Origin: Micromonospora rosaria
Lineage (GTDB): Bacteria > Actinomycetota > Actinomycetes > Mycobacteriales > Micromonosporaceae
Direction: 5' to 3'
DNA length: 33,725 nucleotides
Assembly: GCF_001567585.1 (NCBI RefSeq)
Contig: NZ_LRQV01000076.1
Coordinates: forward strand, 1 to 33,725
Both the position numbers and the translations under genes were made by a program. The notes under the pieces are model-generated. The model ran no database searches. It had not been told where the DNA came from and worked only from the letters and a program-made list of their open reading frames with translations. How positions within the stretch are numbered: the first letter of the stretch is position 1; every line of letters starts with the position of its first letter. Positions 31,604 through 33,725 of the stretch are shown one piece after another.

Positions 31604-31992
31604 GACGTCCGGCCGGCCCCGGCATCTCGCATTCGTTCCTGCGCGTCGAAAAGTTCGTCGCCGTACCGGATGATCCATTCGGCGAGTGCGCGCATCGGCC
31701 CGTCGGCGAAGGTCCGGCCGAGGGGGGTCAACGCGTAGTCGACCCGAGGGGGCGCCTCGGCGTACGACGTTCGTTCGGTCAGGCCGTTGGTGACGAGCCG
31801 GTGGAGTGCCTCGGTGAGAGCCTTGTCGCTGATGCCACCGATCTTCGCCCGCAGCGCGCGACGACGGTGCGGGCCGGCGGCGAGCGCGGCCAGGACCACC
31901 GGGTCCCACACGTGCGTGAACAGGTCCGTTCCCATCCGCAGGCGGCAGTCCGCCACGAGATCCACGCAGCCGCCGTCGGTATCACGAGACAT
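31576..31992 (-). CDS. HxlR-family transcriptional regulator
   Basis: The 138-residue protein has the HxlR-type winged helix: W-D-P-V-V-L-A-A-L-A-A-G-P-H-R-R-R-A-L-R (about 29-48), I-G-G-I-S-D-K-A-L-T-E-A-L-H-R-L-V-T-N-G-L and V-D-Y-A-L-T-P-L-G-R. HxlR regulators sense reactive electrophiles or redox state. It is divergent from the F420-type oxidoreductase gene with 85 bp between starts, the usual arrangement for a repressor and its target. CACGAT lies six nt before its ATG. Confidence 0.92.
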   Translation of the reverse strand: MSRDTDGGCVDLVADCRLRMGTDLFTHVWDPVVLAALAAGPHRRRALRAKIGGISDKALTEALHRLVTNGLTERTSYAEAPPRVDYALTPLGRTFADGPMRALAEWIIRYGDELFDAQERMRDAGAGRTSHSPVNCTT

Positions 31993-32077
31993 CCGGCCAT
32001 CGTGTCACGGCCGATGCGCACCTGGTGGTGCGTGACGATCTGATCGGTGGGCATCGGGTTTCCTAGGGTCTGACGCC

Positions 32078-32731
32078 ATGCGTATCGGAATTCTCGGCAC
32101 CGGCACCCTCGCCACGGCGCTCGCCCTCGGCTGGAGCCGGGCCGGACATGACATCAGCATCGCCGGGCGTTCGCCCGACCGCGCGGAAGCGGCGGCCAAG
32201 ACGTCCGGGGCTCGGGCCCGGCGGCTACCCGACGTCGCCGTGGACGCCGACGTCGTCCTGCTCGCCCTGCACTGGGAGGGCATCGCCGACATCCTCACGG
32301 AAGCCGGTGCACCCGCCGGGTCGCTCGCCGGTGTACCGCTCATCGACCCGACGAACGCGGTCGAGCATGGCGTCGGCGTGCTGCGGACGGGGTCCGGGCG
32401 CGCGATCGCGCAGCACGTCGCCGACCTCGCCCCCGGCGCCCACGTGGTCAAGGCGTTCCACCTGTTCCCCTCGACGCGGTGGACGGCACCCGCGTCGTCA
32501 CCGGTAACGGTCGCGATGTGCGGGGACGAGCCGCGGGCGCTGGAGGTCGTCGGCTCGCTCGTACGCGACGTCGGAGGTGTTCCTGCCGTGGTCGGCGGGC
32601 TGGACCGGGCGCGCCAACTGGAGGAGGTCGCCGGGTTCGTCATCGCGCTGGCGTTCGCCGGCGTCGACCCGCAGACGGCGATCCCCGCGGTCCCGTCGTC
32701 CAGAGCGGACGACTCCCCGCCACAACCCTGA
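32078..32731 (+). CDS. NADP/F420-type oxidoreductase (NADPH-dependent reductase)
   Basis: The 217-residue protein has an N-terminal Rossmann fold M-R-I-G-I-L-G-T-G-T-L-A-T-A-L-A with I-A-G-R-S-P-D-R-A at the NADP 2'-phosphate site, V-V-L-L-A-L-H-W-E-G-I, and V-K-A-F-H-L as the later conserved strand, as in F420-dependent NADP reductase-like proteins (about 210 residues). It probably reduces a small substrate under control of the divergent HxlR gene. TAGGGT lies eight nt before the ATG, so the transcript may be leaderless. The following gene starts 101 nt downstream. Confidence 0.88.
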   Translation: MRIGILGTGTLATALALGWSRAGHDISIAGRSPDRAEAAAKTSGARARRLPDVAVDADVVLLALHWEGIADILTEAGAPAGSLAGVPLIDPTNAVEHGVGVLRTGSGRAIAQHVADLAPGAHVVKAFHLFPSTRWTAPASSPVTVAMCGDEPRALEVVGSLVRDVGGVPAVVGGLDRARQLEEVAGFVIALAFAGVDPQTAIPAVPSSRADDSPPQP

Positions 32732-32832
32732 GCGCCGCCCGTCGGCAGCCCGGCCGCCACGAGCCTGGTCCCCGCACTACCAGGAAGGGCGCGACCTGCT
32801 GCAACGCCCGCGCCAGAGCGAAGGTGGAACAC

Positions 32833-33582
32833 ATGACGAACGCACCTGTCACCTTCACCGCCACCGACCTCGACGCCGTGCTGACCAGCGGGGGACGGCC
32901 GCTGCTGCTGACGGACGCCACCGTGCACACGTTCCACCCGGTCATCGGGACCATGGAGCACGCCGACGTGCTGATCGGCGGTGGGCTCATCGTCGGCGTC
33001 GGCCCGGGTCTCGTCACTGCCGCCGACGACGACGGCATGGTGGTGGTGCCCGCCACGGGCACGACGATCCTGCCCGCCGTCGTCGACCTGACCGCCGCGC
33101 TCGCCGGCACGGTGCACGCGGAGGGCCCCGGTACGCTCGGCCCGGGTGCCCCGGCGCACCTCGTCGTCGTGGACGACGCCGACGCGCCGGACCTGACCGC
33201 CGCGATGGGCGTCGCACTGACGGCTCCGGGGCGGCTGCGCGCCGTCCTGCGTGACGGTGTGCCGCTCGTGTGGGACGGGGCCGTGCTGAACCCTGCGGCG
33301 GGCTCGGCGGCCATGGACACCGACGGCGGCGGCATGGGCCGCGTCGATCCGGCCCGGGTCGGCGTCTGGATCGACACGTCGGACTTCCTGCACCAGGAGC
33401 TCACCGCCGACGGCCGCTACGACGAGACCCGGGGCGGGCGTCCCCACGCCTACCAGGGCCGCTACTGGATCAGCGGCGACCGGATCGAGTACCTCGACGA
33501 CCTCGGGTTCTGGGCCTTCGGTCAGTTCGAGGGGGACACCCTGCACCACGCCGGATACACGATGCGCCGTCGGCAGGCCTGA
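32833..33582 (+). CDS. Atu4866-domain protein with barrel-less amidohydrolase-like N-terminus
   Basis: The 249-residue protein is a fusion. Residues about 20-155 look like the small composite beta-sandwich of amidohydrolases: L-L-L-T-D-A-T-V-H-T, A-D-V-L-I-G-G-G-L-I-V-G-V-G-P-G, I-L-P-A-V-V-D-L-T, and G-A-P-A-H-L-V-V-V-D, but the catalytic TIM barrel with its metal ligands that should lie between is absent. Residues about 170-249 form an Atu4866 domain (G-V-W-I-D-T-S-D-F, R-P-H-A-Y-Q-G-R-Y-W-I, Y-L-D-D-L-G-F-W-A-F-G). An AAGGTGG ribosome site precedes ATG 32833. It is unlikely to hydrolyse amides, and may act with the upstream reductase. Confidence 0.8.
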   Translation: MTNAPVTFTATDLDAVLTSGGRPLLLTDATVHTFHPVIGTMEHADVLIGGGLIVGVGPGLVTAADDDGMVVVPATGTTILPAVVDLTAALAGTVHAEGPGTLGPGAPAHLVVVDDADAPDLTAAMGVALTAPGRLRAVLRDGVPLVWDGAVLNPAAGSAAMDTDGGGMGRVDPARVGVWIDTSDFLHQELTADGRYDETRGGRPHAYQGRYWISGDRIEYLDDLGFWAFGQFEGDTLHHAGYTMRRRQA

Positions 33583-33604
33583 TGACAGGCCGCCCTCCGG
33601 AGGG
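33576..33604 (+). terminator. Tandem hairpins after the Atu4866 gene
   Basis: GGCCTG-ATGA-CAGGCC (33576-33591) straddles the stop codon, and CCCTCCGGAGGG (33593-33604) is a perfect palindrome directly after it. Together they make a plausible terminator without a T-tract. The remaining 121 nt of the window show nothing I can support. Confidence 0.5.
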
Positions 33605-33725
33605 TGGTCACCGCCGCGCGTGATGAGCCGGACAGTCTCGTCCTGTTCATCGGCGGGGCCTCCCGCCCTGGCCCACGGGTCGACCTCACCACGACCTCCG
33701 CCTACCCATACGTCAGCCGCGGCTG

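Noticed and set aside
1..33725. CRISPR arrays, insertion sequences, rRNA genes or replication origins
   Set aside because: No regularly spaced direct repeats, transposase motifs, rRNA segments or DnaA-box clusters were seen on reading through both strands.

Overview
The window is very GC-rich actinomycete DNA. I infer Micromonosporaceae, most likely Micromonospora, from codon use, the many leaderless-type gene starts (TANNNT box 6-8 nt before the start codon), families typical of filamentous actinomycetes (EACC1/caspase modules, a TerD-type SCO0854-like protein, F420-type oxidoreductase, DUF6578), and a RiPP operon matching, as far as I remember, the pyritide locus described from Micromonospora rosaria. 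No search was run.

Layout. 1-3000: end of an incoming gene, a small secreted protein, and three VOC (glyoxalase-fold) genes, one fused to a helical domain. 3244-6761: a tightly coupled operon of ABC ATPase, ABC-2 permease, DesK/NarL-type histidine kinase and LuxR-type response regulator. 6809-12085 (minus strand): the centrepiece, a compact RiPP operon with two ~51-residue cysteine-free precursor peptides followed by a split lantibiotic dehydratase (862-aa glutamylation-type subunit) and two Lant_dehydr_C (SpaB_C-like) proteins, all translationally coupled. There is no YcaO, LanC, protease or Cys. Two core serines plus a conserved C-terminal Trp-Val/Leu-Ile indicate a pyritide, i.e. an azole-free relative of thiopeptides whose pyridine is made by [4+2] cyclisation of two dehydroalanines with expulsion of the leader. 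The convergent ABC/two-component operon could supply export or self-protection.

12.1-18.0 kb: a membrane protein, an acidic hypothetical, a MerR regulator with a clear operator, a decayed hypothetical, an ankyrin protein, and a divergent MarR / FMN-reductase-GNAT fusion pair sharing a 31-bp mirrored promoter, then a methyltransferase. 18.2-23.2 kb: a large TerD-domain protein, a RelE-like fragment, a small unknown and two membrane proteins. 23.53-23.66 kb: a tRNA-like cloverleaf with every arm intact but about 54 nt inserted in its anticodon loop.

23.8-33.7 kb: an APH-fold kinase, a TPR-like protein, a small acidic protein, then an EACC1 + caspase pair. The caspase-like protein carries an EF-hand, membrane segments and a bacterial PH-like domain, and looks like a conflict or cell-suicide module. 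Next come an Rrf2 regulator coupled to a NIPSNAP protein, a putative immunity protein, an aldo-keto reductase remnant, DUF6578, a HxlR regulator divergent from an F420-type oxidoreductase, and an Atu4866-domain protein. Several gene fragments (14.7, 20.6, 25.9, 30.6-31.2 kb) mark this as accessory, recombining chromosome.
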